From NCBI RefSeq assembly GCF_013389365.1, contig NZ_JACADJ010000015.1:1-64000 (forward strand): a DNA stretch of 64,000 nt, read 5' to 3'. Shown here in pieces: positions 43,355 to 52,731 of the stretch. The number at the start of each line of letters is the position of its first letter. The stretch's first letter is position 1. The notes below the pieces were generated by a model. It made no database searches, was not told the DNA's origin, and worked only from the letters and a program-made list of their open reading frames with translations. Origin of the DNA: Desulfobacter latus (GTDB lineage: Bacteria > Desulfobacterota > Desulfobacteria > Desulfobacterales > Desulfobacteraceae). A program made the position numbers and the translations under genes.

Positions 43355-45037
43355 TTACCGCGTCAGCTGGCGGTATTTGATTCTTGTGGGTTGGCTTTCC
43401 TTGATACCCAGTCGTTTTCTGCGATCCTTTTCATAATCAGAATAAGACCCTTCAAAGAACAGGGTTTGGCTGTCCCCTTCAAAAGCAAGGATATGGGTAG
43501 CGATGCGATCCAGGAACCACCGGTCATGGCTGATGATCACAGCACACCCTGCAAAATTTTCAAGGGCTTCTTCCAATGCCCGCATGGTATTGACATCCAG
43601 GTCATTGGTCGGTTCGTCCAGAAGCAGCAGATTGGCCTGTTTTTGCAGCATGGTGGCCATGTGTACCCGATTGCGCTCACCCCCTGAAATATCTTTAACT
43701 TTTTTCTGCTGGTCGGAACCGGAGAAGTTAAACTTACCCACATAGGCCCGGGCATTGATTTCCCTGTCCCCCAGTAAAAGGGTATCACTTCCGCCGGAGA
43801 TCACTTCATAAATGGTTTTTTCAGGGTCTAATGTATCCCGTTCCTGGTCCACATAGGCAACCTGAACACTGTCGCCGATTTCAATGGTGCCGGAATCGGG
43901 TTTTTCTTTACCGGTAATCATTTTGAACAGCGTGGTCTTGCCGGCCCCGTTGGGACCGACCACACCCACAATAGCGCCCGGTGGAAGGACAAAGTTCATA
44001 TCTTCCACCAGCAGTTTGTCCTCAAACGCTTTGGCAACATGTTGTGCCACAACGACCTTTGAGCCAAGCCGTGGTCCTGGTGGAATAAAAATTTCCATTT
44101 TCTGTTCCTGCTGTTTGCTGTCCTTTTTAAGCAGTTCTTCGTAGGCCGTAATTCTGGCCTTGGATTTGGAGCGCCGGCCCTTGGGGGACATTTTGATCCA
44201 ATCAAGCTCTCTGGCCAGCGTTTGGCGACGCTTGCTCTCACTTTTCTCTTCTTTTGCCAGGCGTTGCTGTTTTTGTTCCAACCAGGAGGAGTAGTTGCCT
44301 TTCCAGGGGATGCCTTCGCCCCTGTCCAGTTCCAGAATCCAGCCTGCCACATTGTCCAGGAAATAGCGGTCATGGGTGACGGCAATGACCGTACCTTCAT
44401 ACCGGCTTAAATGTTGTTCCAGCCAGGCCACGGAGTCGGCGTCAAGATGGTTGGTGGGCTCATCCAGAAGCAGAATGTCGGGTTTCTGCAGCAACAGACG
44501 GCACAAGGCGACCCGGCGTTTTTCGCCGCCGGAGATCACACTGACCGGGGTCTCTTCCGGCGGGCAGCGAAGGGCGTCCATGGCCATTTTAAGCCGGGCA
44601 TCCAGATCCCAGGCATCCATGTGGTCAAGCTTTTCCTGCAGTTTTCCCTGTTTCTCCAACAGCGCGTCCATCTCATCATCGGACATGGGTTCCGCAAAAG
44701 CTTCAGAGATTTTTTCATATTCATTTAAGAGGTCTACGGTCTCCTGAACCCCTTCTTCCACTACTTCCCGCACGGTTTTATCCGAGTCCACCAGGGGTTC
44801 CTGTTCAAGAAACCCCACGGTAAACCCCTTGGATAAAATGGTTTCTCCTGTAAATTCGGTGTCCACCCCTGCCATGATTTTTAAAAGTGTTGATTTGCCT
44901 GAACCGTTAAGGCCGAGTACACCGATTTTTGCCCCGTAAAAATAGGACAGTGAAATATCCTTGAGCACCTGGCGTGTGCCATGGAATTTGCTCACATTGA
45001 TCATTGAGTAAATAACTTTTTTAGTATCTTCGGACAT
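43355..45037 (-). CDS. ettA: Energy-dependent translational throttle protein EttA (ABC-F)
   Basis: A 560-residue soluble protein with two ABC ATPase domains and no membrane segments. Domain 1 has Walker A GLNGSGKST (about 42-50), the EttA-specific arm (about 95-140) and signature SGGEKRR. The P-site tRNA-interaction linker around 240-300 is basic (KMSPKGRRSKSKAR). Domain 2 has GPNGAGKTT and SGGERNR. EttA binds the ribosomal E site and couples initiation of elongation to the ATP/ADP ratio. The length matches E. coli EttA (555). The helicase gene lies 24 bases upstream on the same strand. Confidence 0.95.
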   Translation of the reverse strand: MSEDTKKVIYSMINVSKFHGTRQVLKDISLSYFYGAKIGVLGLNGSGKSTLLKIMAGVDTEFTGETILSKGFTVGFLEQEPLVDSDKTVREVVEEGVQETVDLLNEYEKISEAFAEPMSDDEMDALLEKQGKLQEKLDHMDAWDLDARLKMAMDALRCPPEETPVSVISGGEKRRVALCRLLLQKPDILLLDEPTNHLDADSVAWLEQHLSRYEGTVIAVTHDRYFLDNVAGWILELDRGEGIPWKGNYSSWLEQKQQRLAKEEKSESKRRQTLARELDWIKMSPKGRRSKSKARITAYEELLKKDSKQQEQKMEIFIPPGPRLGSKVVVAQHVAKAFEDKLLVEDMNFVLPPGAIVGVVGPNGAGKTTLFKMITGKEKPDSGTIEIGDSVQVAYVDQERDTLDPEKTIYEVISGGSDTLLLGDREINARAYVGKFNFSGSDQQKKVKDISGGERNRVHMATMLQKQANLLLLDEPTNDLDVNTMRALEEALENFAGCAVIISHDRWFLDRIATHILAFEGDSQTLFFEGSYSDYEKDRRKRLGIKESQPTRIKYRQLTR

Positions 45038-45061
45038 ATGGCCTCCTGTATCTTATTTTTT

Positions 45062-47254
45062 TCACACTGTGAGCACAGGCGATTTGAGTATCATGTCAAT
45101 GGCTTCAGCCGCTGTTTTGGCAAAAACAGGGAAATCCTGTTTTAGATGGGTCATCTGGCGCAGATTTTCCGAGGTTCTAAGAACCAGTCTGGCAAAATCC
45201 CCTTCAGCAAAATCCGACTTGCGCATCAGTTCATCCCAGGATGTGTCATGGGCCCAGGCATAAACCAGGGACGCCGGCTGGATAAACAGGTTGGGCGCGG
45301 GAAACCCTGACTGGAGCATTTTGATGGCAAAGGGCTTCAGGCCCCGGCGCAGCACCAGGAATGCATCCTTAAGCCGTTTGGAAAGCGTGGTATTGAACAA
45401 CATATCATCCTTGAACTCTTTTTCATTGACAAACGCGGCCATCATGGCTGCTAAAAGGGCCGGGTCGCGCTCGGGTAAAAGCTTGTCCCGAAGACTCTGG
45501 GCCACAAGCAGGGGCGAATCAATGCGCAGTTTTGAGGCCCACAGACCATCTTCGGTCAGGGTGGCGGGCCTTGTTCCTTCAGGCGTGACAAAACCTTCCT
45601 GGATCAAAAAGTCCATGTGCTCCGTGAAATCCAGCCATAAATATTCCATGTTGTTGCCGAACTTTTTTCTGGCTTTTCTGCCGCTTTTTCCGGCTTTTGC
45701 ACCAATGGCAATGAGATAGGAGGCAAAGGATTTCTCCAGCAGGGTGCGCACCTGTTCCGGGGTATTGGATAATAGAAGGTTGAGTACCATGGAAAAATCA
45801 ATTTTGATCTGGGAATCCACATTTAAGGGCGGGGCATTAACCAGTTTGGCCACAAGGGACACATCCATGTATTTGCCCGGCAGCACTGTGGCAAATCCGA
45901 TGTTGTCCATGCCGCGTCTCCCGGCCCGGCCTGCCATCTGCTGGAATTCACTGGCGGTCAATGACAGAAAGTCCCGGCCGTTGAACCGGTCGGAATTAAG
46001 AATAACAACGGACCGGGCCGGGAAATTGACACCGGCTGCCACTGTGGAGGTGGCAAACATGGCATCTAAGAGTCCTTCGGCCATCAGGGTCTCCACCACC
46101 ACCTTCCAGTCAGGCAAGTGGCCTGAATGGTGGGCGGCCGTGGCGGTTTCTTCTAAGTAAGGCCGCTGGGGATGGGCGGATAAATGGGGGTTGTCTGCCG
46201 TGAGTTCTACAAGCCGCTCCTTTAGTGCCTGTTTTTTTTCAGGCGCAGATTTAAGCAGACTGCCATCACATAATTTTATTGCCCGGTCGCATTCCGCCCG
46301 GGATTTTAAAAAAAAGATGGCCGGCAGCAAATCAAAGTGGGACAGTACCTTGAGGATATCTGAGAATTTGGGCAGTTTGCCTGGCGGGGCCAGCATCAGG
46401 CGTTTACCTGACTGGTTGAATTTATAGACCTTCTTATAAAGACGGGTCCGGTTCCCGTTTTTTCCCGTTTTTTCAAGCAACGGATAAAGGGTGCCCGACG
46501 GATGGAAAAATAAAGGAAACAGGGGGACGGGCCGTTCGGTGTTTTCCACCACTTTACACGGCTTGTCCCGGATGGTGGACAGCCAGCCTGCAATCTGGTT
46601 CGGGTTGCCGATGGTTGCGGACAATAAAAGCAGCGGGATGCGCACGGGCAGGTAGATCATGATCTCCTCCCAGACCACACCACGCTCGGCATCGCCAAGA
46701 AAATGGGCTTCATCCAGGATAATCAGATCGGATTTCAGGTTCTGGCCTGTGTACATGGCATCATAGAGCTGATTTCTTAAAATCTCCGTGGTGCCGATGA
46801 TGATGTCTGCATTGGTGTTCTCCTTGATGTCACCGGTGAGAATGCCGACATTTTCCTTGCCGAAAATTTTTGAAAAACCGGCATGGATGGAGTTGGTCAA
46901 CGCCTTTAAAGGCGTGGCATACCACACCTTGCCGTTGTTTTCCAATATCCGTTTGGCGGCCTGTTCTGCAATCCAGGTTTTTCCGGCACCTGTGGGGGCT
47001 GTGACAAGACAGTCCGATGTGCTGATGGCTTCAATGGCTTCAAGCTGAAACGGGTCCGGTACGAAAGGCTGTTTTTCGGGAACACCTATCCGGCTGAATA
47101 CTTTTTTCAATGCCTTATCTGCCCCGGCCGTGAGCTCGGGGTAATGAATGGGACGTGATGGTCTGGATTCGGCGTTTTTATTTCCGGAACGATAATATCT
47201 TTTTTTCATGAATTGTTTAAACCATATAAAAGCATTATTTTCAAGGCTTTTCAT
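45062..47254 (-). CDS. Ski2-like DEAH-box helicase
   Basis: A superfamily 2 helicase of about 730 residues. The RecA1 domain has APTGAGKTWIAEQ (Walker A) and LIILDEAHFLGD (Walker B), and SATIGNP is motif III. RecA2 has FFLKSRAECD, ATSTVAAGVNFPA and QMAGRAGRRGMD (motif VI), which places it in the Ski2/Hel308/Mtr4 group. A helical C-terminal region follows. The start is uncertain: AGGA four bases before ATG 47254 supports it, the frame is open up to 47323, and MKKRYYRSG at 47209 is an alternative. RNA remodelling or decay is the expected role. It lies directly upstream of ettA, and cotranscription is possible. Confidence 0.82.
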   Translation of the reverse strand: MKSLENNAFIWFKQFMKKRYYRSGNKNAESRPSRPIHYPELTAGADKALKKVFSRIGVPEKQPFVPDPFQLEAIEAISTSDCLVTAPTGAGKTWIAEQAAKRILENNGKVWYATPLKALTNSIHAGFSKIFGKENVGILTGDIKENTNADIIIGTTEILRNQLYDAMYTGQNLKSDLIILDEAHFLGDAERGVVWEEIMIYLPVRIPLLLLSATIGNPNQIAGWLSTIRDKPCKVVENTERPVPLFPLFFHPSGTLYPLLEKTGKNGNRTRLYKKVYKFNQSGKRLMLAPPGKLPKFSDILKVLSHFDLLPAIFFLKSRAECDRAIKLCDGSLLKSAPEKKQALKERLVELTADNPHLSAHPQRPYLEETATAAHHSGHLPDWKVVVETLMAEGLLDAMFATSTVAAGVNFPARSVVILNSDRFNGRDFLSLTASEFQQMAGRAGRRGMDNIGFATVLPGKYMDVSLVAKLVNAPPLNVDSQIKIDFSMVLNLLLSNTPEQVRTLLEKSFASYLIAIGAKAGKSGRKARKKFGNNMEYLWLDFTEHMDFLIQEGFVTPEGTRPATLTEDGLWASKLRIDSPLLVAQSLRDKLLPERDPALLAAMMAAFVNEKEFKDDMLFNTTLSKRLKDAFLVLRRGLKPFAIKMLQSGFPAPNLFIQPASLVYAWAHDTSWDELMRKSDFAEGDFARLVLRTSENLRQMTHLKQDFPVFAKTAAEAIDMILKSPVLTV

Positions 47255-47379
47255 ACTATCCTGTCTTTGTGGGAGGATCATATCATGGGTCTGGTTAACC
47301 CGGAATCCATTCCAAATAGACAAGGTGTCATCGACCTAAATTCTTACCGGACCATAAACACACAACAGCCAAATTTTCT

Positions 47380-47628
47380 TTAATAATGACCTTTGCCGTA
47401 CTGGTGTGACTTGAACGTTTCTGAATATGTTTTTTTATATTTTTCCAGCACCTTTCGTGCCGAGGCCATGCCGAACATATCGGTGTCAAGATCATGGATC
47501 GGGATAAACCTGAAGCCGGCCACATCATCCATGGGTGTAATTAGAGATAAATCTTTAACCTTACAGGTCAATGCCATGTCGGTGATGGGATACACCACAC
47601 CATTGTAAGGATAGGTGTTGGCAAACAT
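47380..47628 (-). pseudogene. Nudix hydrolase C-terminal remnant
   Basis: An 82-residue frame reads YPYNGVVYPITDMALTCKV, then DVAGFRFIPIHDLD and SARKVLEKYKK. This matches the last half of ADP-ribose/NUDIX-type hydrolases (PYxGVxYPxxDxxF ... DVAxxxWxPxxEL). The catalytic Nudix box (GX5EX7REUXEEXGU), which should precede it, is missing. The gene menA ends only five bases upstream. It is therefore a truncated copy, probably non-functional, joined to menA by a deletion. Confidence 0.65.
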
Positions 47629-47633
47629 GGGCC

Positions 47634-48509
47634 TTATCCAATCACGATCCCAACGGCAAACAGCGCACTGAACATCAGCGCAAGCTTTGCCGTGTCTGCC
47701 AGGGCCTGGTTAAGAATTTCTCCATCCTGTTCAAAAACGGTTTTAAATACGGGATAGGATTTCCAGAATACTGCCAGGGGCAGCAGAATAGACCAGGACC
47801 AACGGCCCGAGGCAAACATCAGACAGGGAATCAAAAAAGAAAAAAGGACCAGGAATACAAATTCCACCTTGGTTCGCCAAGGGCCCAGGATCACGGCCAG
47901 GGTACGCTTGCCTGCTCCGGCATCTGTTTCAATATCCCGCAGATTGTTGACCACGATAATGGCTGTGACCAAAAGGCCCACGGGAACAGATGCAATGAAA
48001 ACCGACGGTGTTACGCTTCCGGCCATCAGATAATAGGTACCCAGCACTGCCACAGGGCCAAAAAAAATAAATACAAACACTTCACCAAGGCCGTTGGACG
48101 CAATGGGAAAGGGGCCGGCACTGTAACAGACAACCCCGAGAAGAGAGGCGATCACAATATACAGGATCACAACCCCGCCCTTGATAATCAGAAAGGCACC
48201 TAAACCCAGGGCGGCCAGCATGGTCAGTATGAATGCGTTTCGAACGGTTTCAGGGGGAATCAGGCCGCTTTGGGTCATACGCTTTGGGCCTTTCCGATCC
48301 GGGGTGTCAATGTGGTTCAAAAAATCAAAATAATCATTGGCCAGGTTCACTGAGATCTGGATCAATAAAGCGCCTGCCAGGGCTGCTGCAAACATCAGTG
48401 CTGCAAACCTGTGATCGGATATAGCGCAGGCTGCGCCAACAACAACCGGGCAAGCCGCTGCCGGAAGGGTTTTGGGCCGGATGGCCAGCCACCAGTGGTG
48501 TAAATTCAT
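47634..48509 (-). CDS. menA: 1,4-dihydroxy-2-naphthoate polyprenyltransferase (MenA)
   Basis: A 291-residue inner-membrane UbiA-superfamily enzyme that attaches the polyprenyl tail to DHNA in menaquinone synthesis. The first Asp motif is NLANDYFDFLNHIDTPDRKG (about 56-75) and the second is NNLRDIETDAGAGKRTLAV (about 189-207), with about nine hydrophobic segments. The N-terminal AIRPKTLPAAACPVVVG is typical of MenA. Menaquinone is the expected quinone for the DsrM/DsrP membrane subunits. A radical-SAM gene lies 39 bases upstream on the same strand. The remaining men genes are not in the window. Confidence 0.92.
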   Translation of the reverse strand: MNLHHWWLAIRPKTLPAAACPVVVGAACAISDHRFAALMFAAALAGALLIQISVNLANDYFDFLNHIDTPDRKGPKRMTQSGLIPPETVRNAFILTMLAALGLGAFLIIKGGVVILYIVIASLLGVVCYSAGPFPIASNGLGEVFVFIFFGPVAVLGTYYLMAGSVTPSVFIASVPVGLLVTAIIVVNNLRDIETDAGAGKRTLAVILGPWRTKVEFVFLVLFSFLIPCLMFASGRWSWSILLPLAVFWKSYPVFKTVFEQDGEILNQALADTAKLALMFSALFAVGIVIG

Positions 48510-48548
48510 AATATCTTCCTTAAAGAAAAAAAGATGGGTAACGTTATT

Positions 48549-50183
48549 TTAAGCAACCGGCACAAACCGATCCTTTTCCGGATGAAATGCTGCGGGGCAG
48601 GTCTGGATAAAGGCCTCTATCTGCTTTGTTGGCCCATTATGAACCAACGTTAAGGCATAATACCTGAACAGAAGCCATGGATCGGTGTTCGAGTTTTCAA
48701 GTCTTTCCGCAATAGGGGCTGAGTCACGGTTGTGGAACTGTTTTCTAAGTTGCATAAATTCCTGCTGGGTGAGATGCCGGACAATTTTGCATTTTACCGG
48801 ACAATCCTGAATATAAACATGAATGGCGGCAAGGAAAAAAGATATACTGCAGGTCCTTGCCTGTGCAACGATATCTTTTCTTGTAAACAGGACATGATCG
48901 CGAATTTCGTTTTTCATGGCTGTCTGAGTTTTTGTGCCAAGGTCATGGAAACGGGTCGCGCTTAGATATTTGTTTTTTAGCCGTTTGACCACCGAAGGGG
49001 TCAGACTTTTTCTTTTGAGCCGGGCCCTGTCAGAAAAGACATCAAAATACTCCCGGATGCTTCTCATACCCGGCGGGGTCAGTTCATACCGGCTGGTATC
49101 ACAAAGGATATTTTCCACCTGGACATCCAAAAGCACAGGTAAAACGGAAAGCCCCTGTTCAGTGAAGACCTCAAGGGGTTTGAAATAATCCACTAAAAGG
49201 GCAGGGCGGCCGATTTTTTTTCTGGGAATAAACGTGGCGTTGTCCGTGATCCTTATTTTTTTATGACCAAAGGGGTGCAATGCGCTGGTAAATGCCGGGA
49301 TAACGGCAAAACATCCGTCCAGGGAAATTTCTGTGCCGTAGCTGTCTGTAATGGAGGGTTTAACCGTGGAAAAGTCTTCATCCAGACCGGCCGGGATCAA
49401 AAGATCAGCAGTGGCATGCTGTTTGGTAAAAGGTTGCCCCATCTGTTCTTCAAGACATTCTATTCTATTCCGGTTGCGGTCGGTCAGGCTGACAGACATG
49501 GGGATACCTGCCTTTATCAGGGCTTTGGCAAGGTTGCCTTTCCCCCTTGGTATTTTGGTCAGCAGACTGAATTGACACCTCTTTCCAAGACGGCTCAGCA
49601 CATGGGTGATGTCATGGGGAAAATCACACCAGTCCAGGGGATCTGATCCGCCGTAGAGGGCTAAGTCCTTGTTCGCATGTGCCAGGAATTTATCTATAAA
49701 TGTATTCACCGCATCAAAGCTGAAATGCCCCCGGACTTTCGGCAACGCCCACTCATTGCATCGGCGGCAGAAATTGGAGCAGCCGGACGTCATCTGAAAA
49801 GTAATGGCCTCACTGAATATATAGGGCCGCTGCCAGGGAAGAATATTCAGGCGTTTTCCCCACGCGTCATATGTCATGTGGCCGGGATCAGCCTGACGGA
49901 CTTTGTCTGCAAGCAAATTTTTCAGATGCTTTGTCTGTTGTTTTAAACCGGTTGACTTATCAAGCATATGTTTGTGCCGGATAAGGGCGGTCAGCGCCTG
50001 GCGCAGATACTTTTCATCCGTTTCGCCGATCTCCGGATTTCCGGCCGTGTCTGTGGCATAATCAATTAAAATTTTGAGCTGATCTGTATTTTTTGAAAAA
50101 AGGGCGACAAGAATTTTATTTTTCAAGTCTTCCACAACAGATTGCGGTGTTACAATGATATTTTGAAAAACAGATGGACTCAA
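48549..50183 (-). CDS. Radical SAM-like protein of unknown function
   Basis: A 544-residue protein with a CX3CX2C cluster motif at Cys135, Cys139 and Cys142 (SGCSNFCRRCNEW). A following LALYGGSDPLDW segment corresponds to the GGE-type SAM-binding strand, and KCQFSLLTKIPRG is a later barrel strand. The barrel is flanked by an N-terminal helical part of about 110 residues and a C-terminal extension of about 250 residues. The start is TTG 50183, with AAGGA seven bases upstream. I cannot place it in a named family. It is 39 bases upstream of menA and probably cotranscribed, so modification of a quinone or lipid is conceivable. That is inference. Confidence 0.7.
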   Translation of the reverse strand: MSPSVFQNIIVTPQSVVEDLKNKILVALFSKNTDQLKILIDYATDTAGNPEIGETDEKYLRQALTALIRHKHMLDKSTGLKQQTKHLKNLLADKVRQADPGHMTYDAWGKRLNILPWQRPYIFSEAITFQMTSGCSNFCRRCNEWALPKVRGHFSFDAVNTFIDKFLAHANKDLALYGGSDPLDWCDFPHDITHVLSRLGKRCQFSLLTKIPRGKGNLAKALIKAGIPMSVSLTDRNRNRIECLEEQMGQPFTKQHATADLLIPAGLDEDFSTVKPSITDSYGTEISLDGCFAVIPAFTSALHPFGHKKIRITDNATFIPRKKIGRPALLVDYFKPLEVFTEQGLSVLPVLLDVQVENILCDTSRYELTPPGMRSIREYFDVFSDRARLKRKSLTPSVVKRLKNKYLSATRFHDLGTKTQTAMKNEIRDHVLFTRKDIVAQARTCSISFFLAAIHVYIQDCPVKCKIVRHLTQQEFMQLRKQFHNRDSAPIAERLENSNTDPWLLFRYYALTLVHNGPTKQIEAFIQTCPAAFHPEKDRFVPVA

Positions 50184-50274
50184 AATTAATTCCTTAACAT
50201 ATATGTCCTTTGGCGTAACGCCGAGGGCGGCTTAAAAGACAAGCAGATGAGGGCTTTTTTTTAAACACTAAATA

Positions 50275-50307
50275 TAAAGGGGGCTTTTATGAAAAAAGCC
50301 CCCTTTA
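50275..50307 (-). terminator. Terminator of the dsrMKJOP operon
   Basis: On the minus strand AAAGGGGGCTTTT, a short loop and AAAAGCCCCCTTT form a long perfect stem about 38 bases after the dsrP stop. The T-rich segments are part of the stem, so termination should work from the dsr side. Confidence 0.75.
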
Positions 50308-50344
50308 GAATATCAGCTGAATATCGCAGATAAAGGTTTGTAAA

Positions 50345-51502
50345 CTACCCGCGAACCTCTTCTTTAACCGTGGTGGCCAGTTTGTACAGAATGGTCAGTA
50401 CAAAAAAGCCTGCGCCGTATACACCCAGGGCAATGATTCCTTCCTGGAGTGTGGGGGCATATTCATTCACATGGTGCAGCGGAGAAGGAACAAACCCACC
50501 GGCGATCATGCCAAGCGCCTTGTCGATCCAGGCACCGAAAAATATCATGGCGCAGGTAACCGGCAGCAGGACGTGATTGTTTCTCAGTTTGGGAATCAGC
50601 AGGAATATGGCGCCGACACCCATGAGAATCAGGGCGCTCCACATCCAGGGTACCATCATGTTGTGGCCGTGCAGACCGAACAGCAGGTACTTGGTATGGG
50701 ACAGATGACCGGGGATGCCGGAGTAGTAAACCACGAAAACTTCACAAGCAAAGAAGAACAGGTTGGCAATGATGGCGTAGCAGACGATTTTTGCCAGGGT
50801 CTGCATGGCCTCCCAGCCTGGATCAAATTTGGTGAACTTTTTGATAATGTAACAAAGGATGATCAGAAACGCAGGACCTGCCGCAAAGGCAGATGCCAGA
50901 AATCTGGGGGCCAAAATGGCTGTCAGCCAGAATCCGCGACCGGGCAGACCGCAGTACAGGTACGCGGTTACCGTATGGATGCCGATGGCAAAGGGGATGG
51001 AGATATACACAAGGGGTTTTGTCCACCACACCGGTTCTATCTGGTTTCTTTCAGCTTCAAGCACTTTCCAGCCCACAACAATGTTCAAAAACAGATACCC
51101 GTTAAGAACAATCATGTCATAAAAGAGCATGGAGTGGGGGGTGGGGTACAAGAGCACATTCAGCATACGGATGGGTTGGCCTAAGTCCACAACAATGAAC
51201 AGCAGGCACATGATCAGGCAGGCAACTGCCAGGAATTCACCTAGAATCGTGATTCTGTGGAACCGTTCATAATCATGCAGATAAAAGGGAATAACCACCA
51301 TAACACCACCTGCGGCAACACCCACAAGAAAAGTGAAATTGGCGATGTAAAATCCCCAGGAGACGTCCCGGCTCATGCCCGTGATCACCAGACCGTTCAG
51401 GAACTGATCAACGTAGGCAATGGCGCCTACACCCATGACAGCGAGCAAAAGGCCAATCCACAACCAATATTTTTTACTTCCTTGAATAGCTATCTCAAGC
51501 AT
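50345..51502 (-). CDS. dsrP: DsrP, NrfD-like quinone-interacting membrane subunit
   Basis: A 385-residue integral membrane protein of the NrfD/PsrC family with about ten hydrophobic helices. It is part of the DsrMKJOP complex, which links the menaquinone pool and periplasmic carriers to cytoplasmic sulfite reduction (DsrC trisulfide). Typical segments are MSRDVSWGFYIANFTFLVGVAAG near residues 39-61 and IPFAIGIHTVTAYLYCGLPGRG near 175-196. It carries no cofactor itself. It follows dsrO after 11 bases and is the last gene of the operon. It exchanges electrons with the DsrO ferredoxin-like subunit. Confidence 0.94.
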   Translation of the reverse strand: MLEIAIQGSKKYWLWIGLLLAVMGVGAIAYVDQFLNGLVITGMSRDVSWGFYIANFTFLVGVAAGGVMVVIPFYLHDYERFHRITILGEFLAVACLIMCLLFIVVDLGQPIRMLNVLLYPTPHSMLFYDMIVLNGYLFLNIVVGWKVLEAERNQIEPVWWTKPLVYISIPFAIGIHTVTAYLYCGLPGRGFWLTAILAPRFLASAFAAGPAFLIILCYIIKKFTKFDPGWEAMQTLAKIVCYAIIANLFFFACEVFVVYYSGIPGHLSHTKYLLFGLHGHNMMVPWMWSALILMGVGAIFLLIPKLRNNHVLLPVTCAMIFFGAWIDKALGMIAGGFVPSPLHHVNEYAPTLQEGIIALGVYGAGFFVLTILYKLATTVKEEVRG

Positions 51503-51513
51503 AGTCGCCTCTC

Positions 51514-52338
51514 TTAAACGATGTAGTAAACACTGGGTTCGGTACCCAGGGATTGTTTACGTCTGATTGTATAATGTTCGGCCAGAAGATGTCTGATTTC
51601 AGATTCAGGATCTTCCAGATCTCCGACGACGATGGCGCCTTCGCTTGCTTCCACACAATGGGGTTGCTCACCTTTTGCCAGACGTTCGGCGCACAGGTTG
51701 CATTTTTCAACCACACCCTTGGTACGGGTAGGGAAATCCGGGTCTGTCTCTTCAATGAAGGGACGCGGATCTCTGAAGTTGAAATTTCTTGAACCGTATG
51801 GACAGGCCGCCATGCAGAAGCGGCAGCCGATGCAGCGGTGGTAGTCCATAATGACGATGCCGTCTTCCCGTTTGAACGTTGCCTGGGTGGGGCATGCCTG
51901 GACACAAGGCGGGTTTTTACAATGGTTACAAGTCACAAGGAAGGGAAGATCATGGAATTTTTCAGCCAGAAATTCATCTTCCTTGTCCGGAAAAGCATTG
52001 TGAAAATGTTCGTCCCAGATCCATTTAATTTCCTGCCCTTCCCTGACCGGGCGGACACCGGAATATTTCTCGGCGTCCGGCTCAATGGTGAAATCCGGTA
52101 CGTTATGGGATTTATGACAAGCGTCTTTAATCGCCTCAACAACTTCGTCAGTTAGCTTGGAGGTATCAATGAGCATCCCCCAGCGTTTGGCATGCAGGGC
52201 CTCTTCGTTTTTTTCCATTTTGGGCAGGGCGCTGCCGTGGGATTCTGATGCGGCAAGATTCATTACCGGAGCAGCACCCATTCCGATGGCAGCAATACCC
52301 GCTACTTTAAGAAAGCTTCTTCTGCTCTTTATCATCAT
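51514..52338 (-). CDS. dsrO: DsrO, periplasmic Fe-S subunit
   Basis: A 274-residue ferredoxin-like protein exported by the Tat route: the signal has RRSFLKVAGIAAIG at residues 5-18. Multiple [4Fe-4S] binding motifs are seen: CNHCKNPPCVQACPTQA, CIGCRFCMAACPYG and KCNLCAERLAKGEQPHCVEAS. It relays electrons between the DsrJ cytochrome and the DsrP membrane subunit. It overlaps the dsrJ end by four bases, so the genes are translationally coupled. The length matches characterised DsrO proteins. Confidence 0.95.
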   Translation of the reverse strand: MMIKSRRSFLKVAGIAAIGMGAAPVMNLAASESHGSALPKMEKNEEALHAKRWGMLIDTSKLTDEVVEAIKDACHKSHNVPDFTIEPDAEKYSGVRPVREGQEIKWIWDEHFHNAFPDKEDEFLAEKFHDLPFLVTCNHCKNPPCVQACPTQATFKREDGIVIMDYHRCIGCRFCMAACPYGSRNFNFRDPRPFIEETDPDFPTRTKGVVEKCNLCAERLAKGEQPHCVEASEGAIVVGDLEDPESEIRHLLAEHYTIRRKQSLGTEPSVYYIV

Positions 52339-52730
52339 TCAATCTCCTTGGGGTTGGTGTGACATTCCCAGCAATAGGGGCTCACAGAAGCATAGTCGTG
52401 GCAGCTGTCACAGAATTTGGCTTTATCTTCATGGCAGCCCAGACAGGAGTTTTCACCCGTGGACAGGCTCATGTTAAAGGTCTCACCGTTGGTTCCGGTA
52501 TATTTGCGGGCGGCGTCGCGCACAACAGAATCCCGCCACACATCCAGCAGGTACATATGCTCTGCCCGCATTTCATATTTGTCCAGAACGCATTTTTTGA
52601 CTTTTGCTGCTTTTCCCAGCAGTTCCGGTTCAGGCGCTGCCTGTGTGCTTGTGATCAAGTTGAGCCAAAACGGAGAAAGAACGGCGAGTACAAATACCAC
52701 AAGTCCTGCCATAATCATATTTTTACTCAT
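52335..52730 (-). CDS. dsrJ: DsrJ, triheme cytochrome c
   Basis: A 131-residue periplasmic cytochrome held by an uncleaved N-terminal anchor (about residues 5-27). It has exactly three CXXCH haem sites: CLGCH (96-100), CDSCH (107-111) and CWECH (120-124). Cys47 in KKCVLD corresponds to the cysteine that serves as an unusual distal haem ligand in characterised DsrJ (established for the Allochromatium protein). Maturation needs the cytochrome c system, to which ccdA at 6915-7613 may contribute. The gene overlaps dsrO and follows dsrK by one base. Confidence 0.95.
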   Translation of the reverse strand: MSKNMIMAGLVVFVLAVLSPFWLNLITSTQAAPEPELLGKAAKVKKCVLDKYEMRAEHMYLLDVWRDSVVRDAARKYTGTNGETFNMSLSTGENSCLGCHEDKAKFCDSCHDYASVSPYCWECHTNPKEIE

Positions 52731-52731
52731 C

